Source: Carnegiea gigantea (lineage: Eukaryota > Streptophyta > Magnoliopsida > Caryophyllales > Cactaceae). Taken from it: 64,000 nt of DNA. The notes beneath the pieces are model-generated. The model made no database searches and was not told the origin of the DNA. It saw nothing but the letters and a program-made list of their open reading frames with translations. Below are positions 24,770-37,093 of this stretch, piece by piece. The stretch spans positions 382,001 through 446,000 of the forward strand of contig JAKOGI010000341.1 in assembly GCA_029747015.1 (NCBI GenBank), read 5' to 3'. Made by a program: the position numbers and the translations under genes. Within the stretch, counting starts at the first letter, position 1; every line of letters starts with the position of its first letter.

Positions 24770-25107
24770 ACGGAGTCATTGATCCGGATTTCGAGCATTC
24801 TCTTGAAGGGTGTTTCTCATTGATATTGAGAATTTTGACGTCATAACAAGATCAATTTTGCCATATCCGTCCATTCCAAGGATTTTGGTCCAAGGTGGAG
24901 TTTGTTGGGATTTGTCCCAAATTCCTTTGCCGAAGATTATTGCTTGGTACCTAAGGCTCAAGTTGTGCGGTTGAAGATATTTTATTTATGGAAATTATAT
25001 TATTTCCATATTTTGTATTTAATATCTTTTTCTTTTCTGTAAAGATTGTGTTTGGTGGTCAAGACATATGTTGGCAGTAAGGGTTAAACCCTTGGTACCT
25101 TTGGGGC

Positions 25108-25634
25108 ACATGATTTTTTACGTGGAAACCCAAATCAGGAGAAAATCACGGGCGGCAACAACGACACAAAATCCACTATAATATGAGTGAGTACAAAACG
25201 ATCTCAAAGCAAACGCTTAAGGAAAAGATCAACAAGAGAGATAAAGATCTCAAAGCAAACGCCCAATGAAGAGATCAATTACAACGAAAATCTCTTAATG
25301 CTAACTCTCAATAAAATGTGGAATAGAAAAGGGAAGTGCCGAGAGGCACTCCCAGATGCCCCGCTCCAAGAGGCCAACGCCTAATGTCCCGTATCAAATA
25401 AGGTTAAACAACCTAGTATTTATAGAGAAGCCCCAAAGGTACCAAGGGTTTAACCCTAGCTGTCAACATATGTTTTGACCACCAAACACAATCCTTACAG
25501 AAAAGAAAAAGATATTAAATACAAAATATGAAAATAATATAATTTCCATAAATAAAATATCTTCAACTGCACAACTTGAGCCTTAGGTGCCAAGTAATAA
25601 TCTTCAATAAAGGAATTTGGGACAAATCCCAACA
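25108..25634 (-). repeat. Inverted LTR segment forming the right end
   Basis: This is the reverse complement of 24126-24653 with few mismatches. It supplies a second copy of the LTR outer (U3) terminus, so both ends of the insertion carry the same LTR end. Confidence 0.88.
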
Positions 25635-25639
25635 GACTA

Positions 25640-26424
25640 ATATGTCAACTTTCATCTACTTATTTACTTTCTCTTTAGGGTTTCTGTTTTTCGGCAAATA
25701 AATTTAATATGTTGAAAAATATTAGATATCATTTATGTGATCTAAATAAAAACATGGCCTCACTTCCATGATGCATGACTTTGCCTAGTACATTGTGCAT
25801 GAGTTTTTGGGATCCTTGGACCTTAGTGCGCTTTGTACCTTTTAAAGCTAAGGCTAAAGGTAATTATCGTCTAATAATCAAACAGGATATGACCCTGAGA
25901 AGACTGACTCGATATCACATGATCAGTTCCAAGAGGATGTCTGTTTATGGCTTTGATGGTTTGGCAGTCTAACATATACAATGGTAATCAGTTCCTCATC
26001 ACATGATAAACCTTGTCTCCTAGCTCAGACCCGAGCAAATATTTAAGGCAAGGCCATCTTATGATGTTCCAGAAGTTTGTTATATTAATTTCTGAGCTTT
26101 GCCTGGCTCAACTGGCTTGTAAAAAGATGGTTGCTTCATTTGTACGTCCCAAAAAAAAGGGCTCGTAAAAAGATAGTTGTTTCATTTGTACGTCCAACAA
26201 AAAAAGGGATGCTTCAGAAAATATGCTTTTTGTGACTCGGACTAATTTTGACCGGTACTATCAGAAGCAGACTCGAGTTAATATCATTTTAAGTGAGCAT
26301 ACAATTTCTATGTATCTCTATACCTCATTGGTTGTTTTGTGAAACTGAACAGAAGCCAAGTACATTGCATGCCATATTTGGATTACATTAGATTACACAT
26401 GGGTAACTGAGTATCAACAAACTA
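25640..26424 (+). repeat. Host duplication copy D2, left part
   Basis: From about 25990 it matches 23210-23760 of copy D1. A tandem pair of about 50 bp ('gctcgtaaaaagatagttgtttcatttgtacgtcc') lies at 26110-26215. No gene recognised. Confidence 0.5.
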
Positions 26425-26854
26425 TGTTGGAATTTTCCAAGAATAAAATAAAAGTGACATGTTTTTATAATGCTTATCCGAAAAGGTGGATAAGTATGGT
26501 ACCTCTTTAAATTTACCCGCCTTATCCAATCCTTTCGGTGAAAAAGTGGATAAGCATAGTACCTCTTCAAGATTTGCCCGCCCTAACATATCTATTTTTG
26601 GTGCCTCTTCAGGCATGATCACTCTTCTATATAAGAGGAGTGAAATCACAATCACAGGTAATAAAAATCAATGTGAGTGACTGTAGCACCCTCATCGATT
26701 AACTTTTGAGAGAACCTTGAAACACACACTTGTTTTACCAAGTAGATTATCCCTAAGATTATTTATGGTGTAACAAATAAATCTTAAGAAAAGTATTTCA
26801 TTTCACGATTTACTTGACTTATCTTGTACCACATTTAACCTAATTTTTCTAACA
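26425..26854 (+). repeat. Left LTR of Copia element
   Basis: Matches 33629-34059 with scattered differences. A TATATAAGAGGAG segment near 26629-26641 is a likely TATA element. An internal imperfect repeat, AAAGGTGGATAAG and AAAAGTGGATAAG, lies near 26482 and 26540. Confidence 0.87.
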
Positions 26855-26873
26855 ATCTTAAGACTTATTTGAG

Positions 26874-29800
26874 ATGGCGTTAATCCGTGAAATGGCATCC
26901 AACTTTCAGAGGTTGGACAAGTTGGAGGGTGTGGGGTTCCGTTGCTGGCAAAAGAAGATGCATTTCCTTCTTACAACTTTGAAGGTCGTGTATGTGCTCA
27001 ACACTCCTTACCCAATAGAGACGGAAAATGAGACTTTGGAGCAAGCCCGCCGAAGATCCAAATTCGAGAACGATGGCTACATTTGTTGAGGCCATATCTG
27101 AAATAGCATGTTGGACGCCTTGCTCGATGTCTATCAAGACATGGAATCGGCAAAGGAATTATGGAAGGCGCTAGTGAACAAGTACATGATAGAAGATGCC
27201 TCTATCAAGAACTTCCTTGTAAGTCAATTTAATAACTATAGATGGTCGAAGGATGCTCTATTCTCGATCATTTGCATGAAATTCAACGAATTCTAAGTCA
27301 CTTCAAGCAACATAAAATGTACATGGATGAGACCATTATAGTTTCCTCTATAGTGGACAAACTTCTCCCTATTGGAAAGACACTAAAAGAACTTTGAAAC
27401 ATAAGAAAGAAGAAATGTCACTAGAGGAATTGGCTAACCATCTTCGAATTGAAGAAGAGTTACGTGCGCAGGAAGAGTCAAAGGAGCATGTCTCTAAGAT
27501 TCATATTGCCGAAGATGGTGAGTCGATTTAAGTGCCAAAGGGAAACAAGAAGAGGCCTAATAAGGACAACAACAATAGGGGCAATAAGAAGGCTAAAGTG
27601 GTTTGTTGGGAATGCAACAAACTGGGCCACAAGAAAAGATATTGTACCATTTAGAACCGCAAACATGGCTTGAACAACCAAAAGGCAAAGGCAAAGGATA
27701 ACTTTCTAGCCGTGATCAATGATCAAATCAACATTGTCCAAAGTGACAATGATTGGTGGGTTGCTTCGGGTGTTTCTAAGCACGTGTGTAAGGATCGCTC
27801 TTTCTTCAAGACTCTTGTGCCGGTTGAAGAGAGAAAAGTGCTCTACATGGGCAACACTTCCACTGTTGATATTAAAGGAATGGGCCAAGTTGAGTTAGTC
27901 TTCACTTCCGAAAAAAAATTTTTACTTCAAATGATGTATATTTTGTGTCGGAAGTTAGAAAGAATCTTGTGTCTGGTTTTCTGCTTAATAAGTTTGGCTT
28001 CAAACAAGTGTATGAGGCCAATAAGTTTATCCTGTCTAAGAGGAATGTCTTTGTGGGAAAGGGTTATGCTAGTGGTGACATGTTTAAGTTAAATATAATT
28101 ACTCCTTCTAGTGGTAATGAGATAAATGATTCTGCTTATATGCATGTGTATTTATCTTCTCTATGGCATAACCGTCTTGGGCATGTTAATTATAAAAGAT
28201 TAAAAGAGATGTCAAGGCTTGAGTTAATTCCTGATTTTGATGAAAACATAGAGAAATGTAAGACATGCATGTTAACAAAGATCACTAGAAGTTCTTTTCC
28301 AATTGTTCAAAGAATCACTAAATTACTGAATTAATTCATAGTGATTTAGGTGATTTTCATAGCACTCCCTCTTTTGGGGGAAAGAAATACTATATCACTT
28401 TCATTGATGATTTTACAAGATATTGCCAAGTATACCTTGTATATGCTAAAAATGAAGTACTAGACATGTTTAGGACTTTTAAGATTGAATCTGAGTTGTA
28501 TTTTCAAACCTTCATTAAAAGACTAGGATCAGATAAGGGTGGTGAATACTATGATCCAAGTTATTTGCAATCAATTGGTATAATTCATGAGGTCACAGCA
28601 CCTTATACACCACAATAAAATGGTGTGGCAGAAAGGAAAAATAGAACACTAACTAAAATAATCAATGCTATGCTTTCTAAATCGGGTTTACGTGAAGGCT
28701 TTTGGGGTGAAGCGATGCTCACAGCATGCTACATCCTAAATAGGGTTCCTAATTAATAAAAGGAATTCAATTACTCCTTATGAATTATGGAATAAGAAAA
28801 AGCCAAATCTGAGTTATTTTAGAGTTTGGGGGTGTAGGGCTATTGTAAGAGTTCCGAAACCCAAGAAAAGAAAATTAGAGGAAAGAGGAATTAAGTGCAT
28901 CTTTATAGGCTATGCTGAACGTAGCAAAGCCTATAGGTGTTTTGTTATAGAACCAAATGTTTCTATTACGGTTAACACCGAATGCTTCTATTACAGTTAA
29001 CACCGTGATAGAATCAATTGATGCCATTTTTGATGAAACTAGATTCTCTTCAATTCCTAAACCAAATGATCTTATTCCAACCACTATGACTCCAAGTAAT
29101 GATCAAGAACAAGGAGATACAGTGGAAGTAAGAAGAAGTAAATGGATAGAAATGAGAAATTCTTTGGTTCTGATTTCTTTGTTTATTTGCTAGAGGAAAT
29201 AAGGGATTCCATTGAAAATGAAATACCCTATGTTTATAGCATTGATTCGGATCCTAACTCTGTTAAAGAGGCTATGAAATCTCAAGATGCTTCCTTTTGG
29301 AAAGAAGCAGTTCAAGATGAAATAGAATCAATCATGAAAAATAACACATGGGTCTTAGTTGATTTACCCCCGGATATAAGCCTATCACATCAAAGTGGAT
29401 CTTTAAAAAAAAAAAAGGAAAGTAGATAGTATCATAGAAAGGTTCAAAGCCCAGTTGAGCATAAGAGATTTTAACCAAAAATATGGTATTGACTACTTTG
29501 ACACATATGCACCGGTAGCTAGGATTGCAACCATAAGAGTTCTCATTGCTCTTGCTACAATTCAAAAGCTAGTAATTCATCAAATGGATGTGAAAACAGC
29601 ATTCTTAAATGGTGAATTAGAGGAAGAGATGTACATTATAGAGCTTATCGTAGAGCTACAAATTAAACCACTACTTTGATTTATAAATAATATTTATAGC
29701 ATAGGAAAGTAGGGATCGATCCCCCGAGGAAAGATTATAATAATAAACTAGTTTAATTCTACATGATCTTACTATACTAATTTATTATAACTTCTCTTTA

Positions 29801-32800
29801 TATTACGAAAATAAATCAAATTTAATAAGTAAAAATCTAAAAAAATACTTAATATTGCTCCTAAATATTCTAAATTTAATTCTGAAAATAAAATAGTAAA
29901 TAGCTATTCTAAATAACCTAAAAAATAAAAACACAAATAATAACACAATATAAGACTGAAAATTAAAATAGAAAATAATAAGCAGAAAATTAATATTAAA
30001 AATTACAGACAGCAATCAAAATTAATATTCTACAAGTTTATAACTTTATAACTCCAAAGTTATATGTAATCAAATTTAGAAAAATTTAAACAGAAAATTA
30101 ACTTCAAAAAATTAAAATTAAAATTAAAATTTGAAATTAGAGAAAGAATAAACTGCACTAATATAAATACGAAAATAAATAACAAAAATTCCCAGATTTT
30201 AGGATATAATTTTTTGGACTTAATAAAACCCAAAAACATAAAATAAAAAATAAAAACTTAATTTTTAGATTTATTAAAATAAAAACCTACACATATCCAA
30301 TTCACGAAATAATTCTTAAAAATTATCAAATAACTTTCAAAAATTTCGAAATTAAATAGAGCCAGAATAGGATATTATATAAACCATAAAATGCACTAAA
30401 ATATTAAAAAAACACAAAAGGAACTATTTTAACCTAATTTCTAACAAACCAGTAAATAAATAGCAAAATAGAATATGAATCAAATCTGAAAATTATAACC
30501 ACACTAAAAATTAAAATCTAACTGATCTAATATTACCAAGACACTCCTAAAAAATTACTCTTTTGGAGGGGTAAATGAAATTTATATTAAAGTTTATAAA
30601 TTGAAGAATAAAAATTGACAAACTAGAGAAATTAACTAAAAAGTAAGAAAAAATTATCAATGATACCAAATTTGTGAAAAATACTTAGCATAATCCCACC
30701 ATGAAAATTAATATTTATCATCAACACACAAATCGATTTATCCATAAGTTAGACTGTAGAAGATACCCACCAGCGGATCTTCCCCATTTTTCTTATATTA
30801 TAGTTTATTTAGGTCCAATCCTAATATAAATTCCATTAGTTTTGATAACCCTCATACCAGCACAAGAATTTAATCAAACTAGAGCATTACATATTAGAAA
30901 AATATCATCCAGCGCCTTGTAATCAATTTACTAACAGATTGATTTAACAAAAATCTATAACGATTATTTAATTAAAAGAGATGAGTTTGAGCCATCTATG
31001 ATTAATTAGGGTGATACTTATGCCTAAAAAACTTTAACTTTTACGTATTAAAGCCTTTTAAATTATCAAATGAATTCGTATTAAACTAATTAGCATGCAT
31101 TCTAATTAATCTAACGCGAACATAATAAACGATAAATACTAATCGTTATAGAATCATGAATAAAAATCAACTTGATAATAAAGTATAAAACTTGTTTCAA
31201 AATAATTAATTTAGCATGCTTTCAAATAGATTATACTAAGTACAAGAAAATTACTCCCTCATATTAAATATGAAATCACAACATTTAACTAAAGACTTCA
31301 TATCAACACTCAACTAAACTAAAAGAAAATAATAAAATAAAATAAAAATAGGGAAAATAGCACCAGAATAATATTGATTGACCTTGAGATGAAGGTGGGC
31401 GATGATGATTGATGATGATGCTATGTGGTGTTGGGGAGATGAGGGAGTATGTGATGGAGATGATGATGCGTGAATGTGTGTTAAGCACGAAGATGATGTA
31501 TGGTGTGAGGATGAGATGCTGGGTTTGCTGGTGAGAAGAATGTGATGTGAAGGTGTGGCGTAAGATGTGAGTGTGGAGAAGAGATGAGGCGTCAAGGTTT
31601 TTATAATATTATCTTCTAGGGTTTTTTCTTTAGATCCCTTCTCTTCTAAATCTTCTAGTTTCTCTTCGATTAAGGGTAATAATTTTGTAACCCTAGTCCA
31701 AATAAATCATTATGGAAATAATATTTTTTCATAAATCATTATTTTTGGACCGACCTGATAACTTAGCATGTAAAATCCGAACTTTGACGTTTTCTTTTCT
31801 CCTCTTCATTTTATTAACGCTTAACATGAAAAATATATAAAATAAAGTAAATTAGACAAAATAATATATATAATATAATCAAAATAATTATTAAAGTAAT
31901 GCATGATTTATGACTTAACATACATGAAACAACCAGAAGGTTCTGTTATTCCAAGTCAAGAAAACAAAGTATGCAAACTTATAAGATCATTTTATGGCCT
32001 AAAACAAGCACCTAAACAGTGGCATCAAAAGTGTGATGAAGTAGTGCTATCTTATGGGTTCAGTATCAATGAATCTAACAAATGTGTATATTTTATATTT
32101 GAACAAGGAAAAGGTGTGATTATATGCTTATATGTTGATGACATGCTAATTTTTGGCACTGACTTAGAGGAAGTAGAGAAAACCAAATGTTTTCTATCTT
32201 TCAAGTTCTCCATGAAAGACATGGGGGAGGCCGATGTTATACTCGGTATTAAGATCATTAGAAATAATGATGGCATTGGTTTGTCTCAATCATATTATAT
32301 TGAGAAAGTGCTTGGGAGATTCAATTACAAAGATTGCTCCCCAGTGACCACTCATTTCGATCCAACCTATAGGTTGACTCGAAACAGTAAGAAACCTATC
32401 GCACAACTTGAGTATGCAAAGGTCATAGGGTGCTTGATGTATGCCATGATAAGCACAAGGCCAGATATTGCATTTTCCGTTGGAAAATTAAGTTGATATG
32501 CTAGTAACCCTAGTAAGTTTCGTTGGCATGCAATACATCAAGTTTTGAAATACTTCAAGAAAACTCAAGATTATGGTCTGTGTTATTCAGGTTATCTTTC
32601 GGTCTTAGAAGGATACTCAGATGCAAGTTAGATAACTAATAAAGAGGACTATGCCTCTACGTCAAATTATATATACTTACTTGGTGGAGAGGCAGTATCT
32701 TGGGCATCTACGAAACAAACCTGCATAACCGACTCCACTATGGCTGCTGAGTTTGTGGCTTTGGCTGCAGCCAGTAAGGAGGCAGAGTGGCTACGAAATC

Positions 32801-33108
32801 TGTTATTGGAGATGCCTTTATGGCCAAAACCAATGTCGCCACTCTCCATACTTTGCGATAGTAAGACCACATTGTCCAGGCTTTATAGTCATGTCTATAA
32901 TGGAAAATTAAGGCACATTAGACTTAGATATGCCTATGTCCATCAATTGATCAAAGATGAAGTGATCACAGTCAACTATGTGCAAACAAATGAGAATCTT
33001 GCAGATCTTTTAACCAAAGGTTTGGCAAGAGACTTGATGTTGAGAACATCAAGGGGGATGGGACTTAAGCCTATATCTACAATTACTAGCGATGAAGCCT
33101 CAACTTAA
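26874..33108 (+). pseudogene. Copia gag-pol relic
   Basis: Gag starts at MALIREMASNFQRLD (26874). The zinc knuckle CWECNKLGHKKRYC lies at 27604-27645. The protease region has WWVASGVSKHV (usual D-S-G altered to A-S-G) near 27752. The integrase zinc-binding block (WHNRLGHVNYKRL...CKTCML) is near 28165-28270, and the core with TRYC.VYLVYAK and APYTPQ.NG is at 28390-28640. RT has DVKTAFLNGELEEEMY before the insertion and YGLKQAPKQWHQK plus YVDDML (32131-32148) after it. RNase H ends near 33108. Stops at several points and a protease active-site change make it inactive. RT is separated into two parts 2.3 kb apart. Confidence 0.85.
29637..31920. mobile_element. 2284-bp insertion in Copia RT, probable solo LTR
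   Basis: The Copia reading frame stops inside the RT fingers region and resumes after this block. TACAT occurs at 29632-29636 and again at 31921-31925, a perfect 5-bp target duplication. The block ends TTAACA; its start TATAGAGC would need a G-to-A change to give the usual TG. It is AT-rich, has no pol sequence and has a GATGAT-rich stretch at 31390-31500. A solo LTR of a long-LTR family is the simplest reading. Confidence 0.72.
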
Positions 33109-33628
33109 TTCGTGGTATGACATCACGTTCTAAGTTTAATGAGTGACAATATTGCATAGTGATTGGAAGCAGTAACATATTTCATCCCAAGATAAGAGTG
33201 CTTAATTGCTGTAATGTTATAAGAGGGTGAGTTTTATGCTCATAATAGACCCTGATTGAATGGCATGTATTATAGGAGCATATTTCTAAGGTCTACCTAA
33301 GCGAGTGTGAAGTGTGGCTGCTTCAAAGAGTAACTGGGCTTCGCTTGATGCACTCATAATAGATATGAACACATGGCCGGATAATAGTATCAACTTTTAA
33401 GTGTGTAACGAGACTTGTGTGTGAAATGTATCCAATTAATCAAAGAGGATGTATAGTTCAAGGACTTGTCAACTATTTACATTCAGATTATTTGAAATTA
33501 TATTTCACTAAATGGAAGTTCAAATCGCGAGATACTTCTCTTATGCATAAATCTCCTTGTGTTCTCGATTGTGATTGTGTATTTGTTGGAATGGTGGGGG
33601 TTTGTTCTATATCTTGGAAAAGGGGCGT

Positions 33629-34059
33629 TGTTGGAATTTTTCAGGAATAAAATAAGAGTGGCAGGTTTTTATAGTGCTTATCCAAAAAGGTGGATAAGTA
33701 TAGTGCCTCTTCAAGTTTACTAGTCTTATCCAATCCTTTCAGTAAAAAGGAAGATAAGAATGATACCTTTTCAAGATTTACCGGACATACGCTATCCATT
33801 TTTTGTGCCTATTCAGGCATGATCACTCTTCTATATAAGGAGGAGTGAAATCACAATCACAGGTAATAAAAATCAATGTGAATGACTACAGCACCCTCAT
33901 TGACTAACCTTTGAGAGAACCTTGAAATACACACTTGTCTTACTAAGTGGATAATTTCTAAGATTATTTGTGGTGCAACAAATAAGTCTTAAGAAAAGTA
34001 TTTCATTTCACGATTTACTTGATTTATCGTATATCACATTCAACCTAATTTTTCTAACA
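33629..34059 (+). repeat. Right LTR of Copia element
   Basis: Begins TGTTGGAATTTTTCAGG after the purine stretch AAAAGGGGCG (about 33618-33627) and ends TCTAACA. Confidence 0.87.
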
Positions 34060-34385
34060 ATCTATTGTGCCAGCCTCCGGTCTATGCATATATTACAATT
34101 TTTTCTTGTCTGGTGTAGTACTGATGTCGGAAAGTGTACATTATCAAATTCCTTCCTTTGAATTGTGAACTTGAACACACCTTATTCTAGTTCCATTCAA
34201 CATCTGTGGCCACTTTTCTTTCTGACCTGAAAAACCATGAAAATTGCTGAGAGAATTTTGTCTATTTTGGTATTCTTGCTGCTCATGTACTGCTTCCTCA
34301 GTCGTAGGTTAACTCTACAGTACCAGCAAGTAAAGATTCAGACAAGAGAAAGAAGCCACTCAAGAAAGCTGCTAGCCTCGTTTGC
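34060..34385 (+). repeat. Host duplication copy D2, right part
   Basis: Resumes the match to copy D1 (23760-24060) directly after the Copia element. The best conserved part is 34180-34385, which overlaps the small peptide-like ORF. Confidence 0.6.
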
Positions 34386-34511
34386 ATGAAACGCTTCAGA
34401 TTTAGACAAGCTGAATGAAGCTTGCAGGATCAGAATTCTCTGCCAAGCAGTTTGAAGCGGGCACCTTCGAGTGGATCAAATCCTAGCCAGAACAATTTCC
34501 CTTGTCCGTGT
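34237..34511 (+). pseudogene. Small secreted-peptide-like gene or relic, copy D2 (possible CLE-type motif)
   Basis: A 50-residue frame (34237-34389) begins MKIAERILSILVFLLLMYCF, a hydrophobic signal-like segment, and continues through a basic linker RERSHSRKLL to a stop. About 70 bp downstream, in another frame, lies RAPSSGSNPSQN (34458-34493), preceded by Leu-Lys. It shares Arg-1, Gly-6, Asn-8, Pro-9 and Asn-12 with the 12-residue CLE peptide consensus, but the usual Pro-4 is Ser and His-11 is Gln. Joining the two parts would need a frameshift or an intron. It may be a decayed CLE-like precursor or a coincidence. Copy D1 keeps the signal and basic segments but not this motif. Confidence 0.3.
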
Positions 34512-36360
34512 TAGCTGTATAGGAAAGAGAATTTGGGGATTCGATTCTCTTTCTACATTTTTGCTGCTCTCTGCCTCCATGGCCCTGTCAACTAAAAAAG
34601 AAAAGGGAACGGGGGTGGATCTTTGCCGAGATTCTCGTAGATCATTTGTGATCTTTCGGGGGTATAATGTTCGGAGTTTTTGTAGCGTCTTTGGTTGAGA
34701 TTAGGTGAAATGTATCTGCCCAATCATCTATGGAACATGTTGATGTTAGGATGATTTTGATGCACAGCAGAAGTGATAATTTCGGACTTATAAGTTATTT
34801 GTAATGTGAATTTTGCAATTTGCATACGCACCTTGTTTCTTATTTTCATTTAAGTTGAATGATTAATATAGTCATATGCCTTTGCAGAAAAAGAAAAAAA
34901 AAATAGAAAGTGTTGAGGAAGAAAAACGAAGTTTATTAATTTGTTCACTGGGTGCGTACATGGTCAGCGGCTTGGCAACTGACGGCAGCAATAGAAGGAT
35001 GCAATTCTGTTGTTTCCTGTCAACCAAGAATGCTTACTGAACGTTTTGCTATCCTTCTGCACGGAAGAATCCGTCTACTGAAAAGGTATGAACCATGGCA
35101 GAATTTGGCTTTTTGGGTGCTCTTTTCACATTCCTCTTCCTCCATCTCGTAATATTTTGCCAGTTTTAATCTACGGATGTTGAGAGTTGCTCCTCGCAAG
35201 TGGTTTCTGGCCGTAAATATGCTTACCACACGATGTAGTTTGCTTGCTAGAAGTCTCAACTTGTTATGTTAGCAATAAATCCTCGTAGTATGGTCTTATG
35301 ATTTTCCTTGTGAATTGATGTGATTTTAAGCATTTGGGAATCCATGATCTTGTTATAAAACGACGGAGCCCTTAGCAGCTCTTGTTAGGGCCAAATCTAC
35401 ATACATTGTCATTGTTGTTGATGTTGTTTTACAATAAACAATGGATTGCATCGAATTGAGAAGCTATGGGGCCTGAGTCATTAAGCTTCCCATATTTTAC
35501 ATATTTCCTCACTTTTGATTATGCTGCAAGCAATTTATTGCTGTAATATCTGGAGACTGACTAATTTGGTAGTAATCCATCTTGGCTGTAATCTCTATCT
35601 GCTGAAGTAACCGCTGGTGAAAGACCTCCCTTGTAATGATCAGCCTAGAAAAGCCTGCTAGTGCTGGAATTTACCTTATTAGCCACTTCTACTGTGTGAA
35701 CTCCTTGGTTTTCTGGTAGATAACATTTTTTAGAGAGACATGAAATATGGAAGAAGTGCTATATAAATCTTCGATAGCCACCCCATTTACTCTGGGCTTG
35801 TGAAGTTAAAGATGCTGGTGCCCATGCTTTCATCTTTTTTCTGTTTGTAGCAAAGACTGTATTGAGAGAGGACTAAGATAGGATTGATGCAATTGATAGC
35901 TAGGAATGTCTAAAAACCTTTGTCAAACAAAGCCAACCTAAGATGGCCAGAACTATGAAACAAGAAAATGGATACAACCGATGGTCATGCAACCCTTTGA
36001 CGGAACCTTTTGGTTGTAGCATGCCATCTCAGATGGTAGGTCACTCATGGTTCCATTTCTCTTTTTATTAGCTTTTTTTTTTTGGCTGTTTTTCTTTTTA
36101 TTAGCTTTGTTGATTTGTCTGATTTTCGAATCTGGAATGACTGTAAATTTGTAAAACTTGGGAGACACAGAGTTGTAGGCATTTAGCATGCAGCAGCCAT
36201 AATATTTTCGAGAAGTGCCTGAAAACTTTTGTATTTGAAATTTTCAAAATCATTGAAATGAACAAAACCATTCTCTTCTGCAATCTTCGTTCACTCTACA
36301 CTTGTGACCGCTAATCACTATTATTTTCGTTTTGCCTTGTTCCATTTTTGTTTTCGAGCA
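34512..36360. other. No clear gene; possible upstream exons of the following gene
   Basis: Contains a frame at 34952-35152 with a GT dinucleotide candidate donor near 35084, and AT-rich introns-like DNA. No domain was recognised and no splice chain to 36361 could be proved. Confidence 0.3.
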
Positions 36361-37093
36361 GGTTACAAAAGGTGCAAGTGAAGGGAAAAGTCGAAACAGA
36401 ATTGAGTCTGACACTGTTGTCGGCCTGGTCAAGTAACTTCCTTCTCTTTCCTAATCGATTTTCTGTCATGCACGAAGGAAGAGATTCGAATTTCATGATC
36501 CCCCCTGCTTGGTGGTCGTCTAACGAAAGCAATGTGCCTTATATCTGTTTAATGCAGGGGACAAAAATTTCATGAGTTGTCTGTCAGTGTGTGGTCTGCA
36601 TCAAATTCTGAAGTTTCTTCTTATCCAGGTATTTCCAACTTTCTGTGCAGTTGTGACAAAGCAATTAAGCCGAGTTGGGTTAATTGGTGAGTCTATGGCT
36701 TGCTTCATGCATGCACTGGCTTGGAAGCAAATGCATGCTTTTAATTAGCTTCAAAACATCAAACCACTTAGATCAGATATTTGTCTGGTTTTCTCCCCTA
36801 AGATTGCGCGTCAAACTGATTATTAGTTTATGTTTTGCAAAACTGATTGATTTTTGTAAGCAGAGAAGGTGCTTCCAATCAACAAAAGGAAGAGTCTCTA
36901 CTATGTTTCTCAAGAGGAACAGGATGGAAATGCCTTAGTCACAAATGACGTTGAGACTACTACTTGTGACACCAAGAAATATGGTTATGCCGCAAACTGT
37001 TCCCGTCCTGAGCATCCAGCCATTAAAATGAGGAGGCTAAAGAGCATCTACGAACAGACGAAGCCAATTACTATTGATCTTAAAGATTTATGA
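36361..37093 (+). CDS. 3' exons of an unrecognised host gene
   Basis: Three candidate exons keep one frame through GT-AG junctions: 36361 to about 36431 (after TTCGAGCAG, donor GTAACT), about 36558-36628 (after TAATGCAG, donor GTATTT), and 36864-37093 (after GTAAGCAG, stop TGA at 37091-37093). The last exon encodes a polar, basic C-terminus that includes KRKSLYYVSQEEQDGN and MRRLKSIYEQTKP and ends in TIDLKDL. No family is recognised. The open frame across two splice junctions without a stop argues that it is real. The 5' exons, and whether the gene is intact, are unknown. Confidence 0.42.

Larger units (their letters stand above)
24126..25634 (+). mobile_element. Short non-autonomous LTR element ending in an inverted LTR
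   Basis: Order: full LTR 24126-24756 (631 bp, TGTTGGGA...TTAACA); 146-bp interior 24757-24902 with a PBS; forward LTR fragment 24903-25107; then an inverted LTR segment to 25634 that ends CCCAACA. The target duplication GACTA is perfect at 24121-24125 and 25635-25639, so the whole arrangement integrated as one piece. The switch from forward to inverted LTR occurs at GGGGC, which is present in both contributing LTR positions. No ORF is encoded, so it depended on an autonomous element. Confidence 0.9.
26425..34059 (+). mobile_element. Ty1/Copia element, decayed, carrying a nested insertion
   Basis: Left LTR 26425-26854 (430 bp, TGTTGGAATTTT...TTTCTAACA) and right LTR 33629-34059. The flanks AACTA (26420-26424) and ATCTA (34060-34064) agree at 4 of 5 bases, a probable target duplication with one later change. 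The domain order gag, protease, integrase, RT, RNase H is that of Copia. RT is split by the 2284-bp insertion at 29637-31920. Confidence 0.88.
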
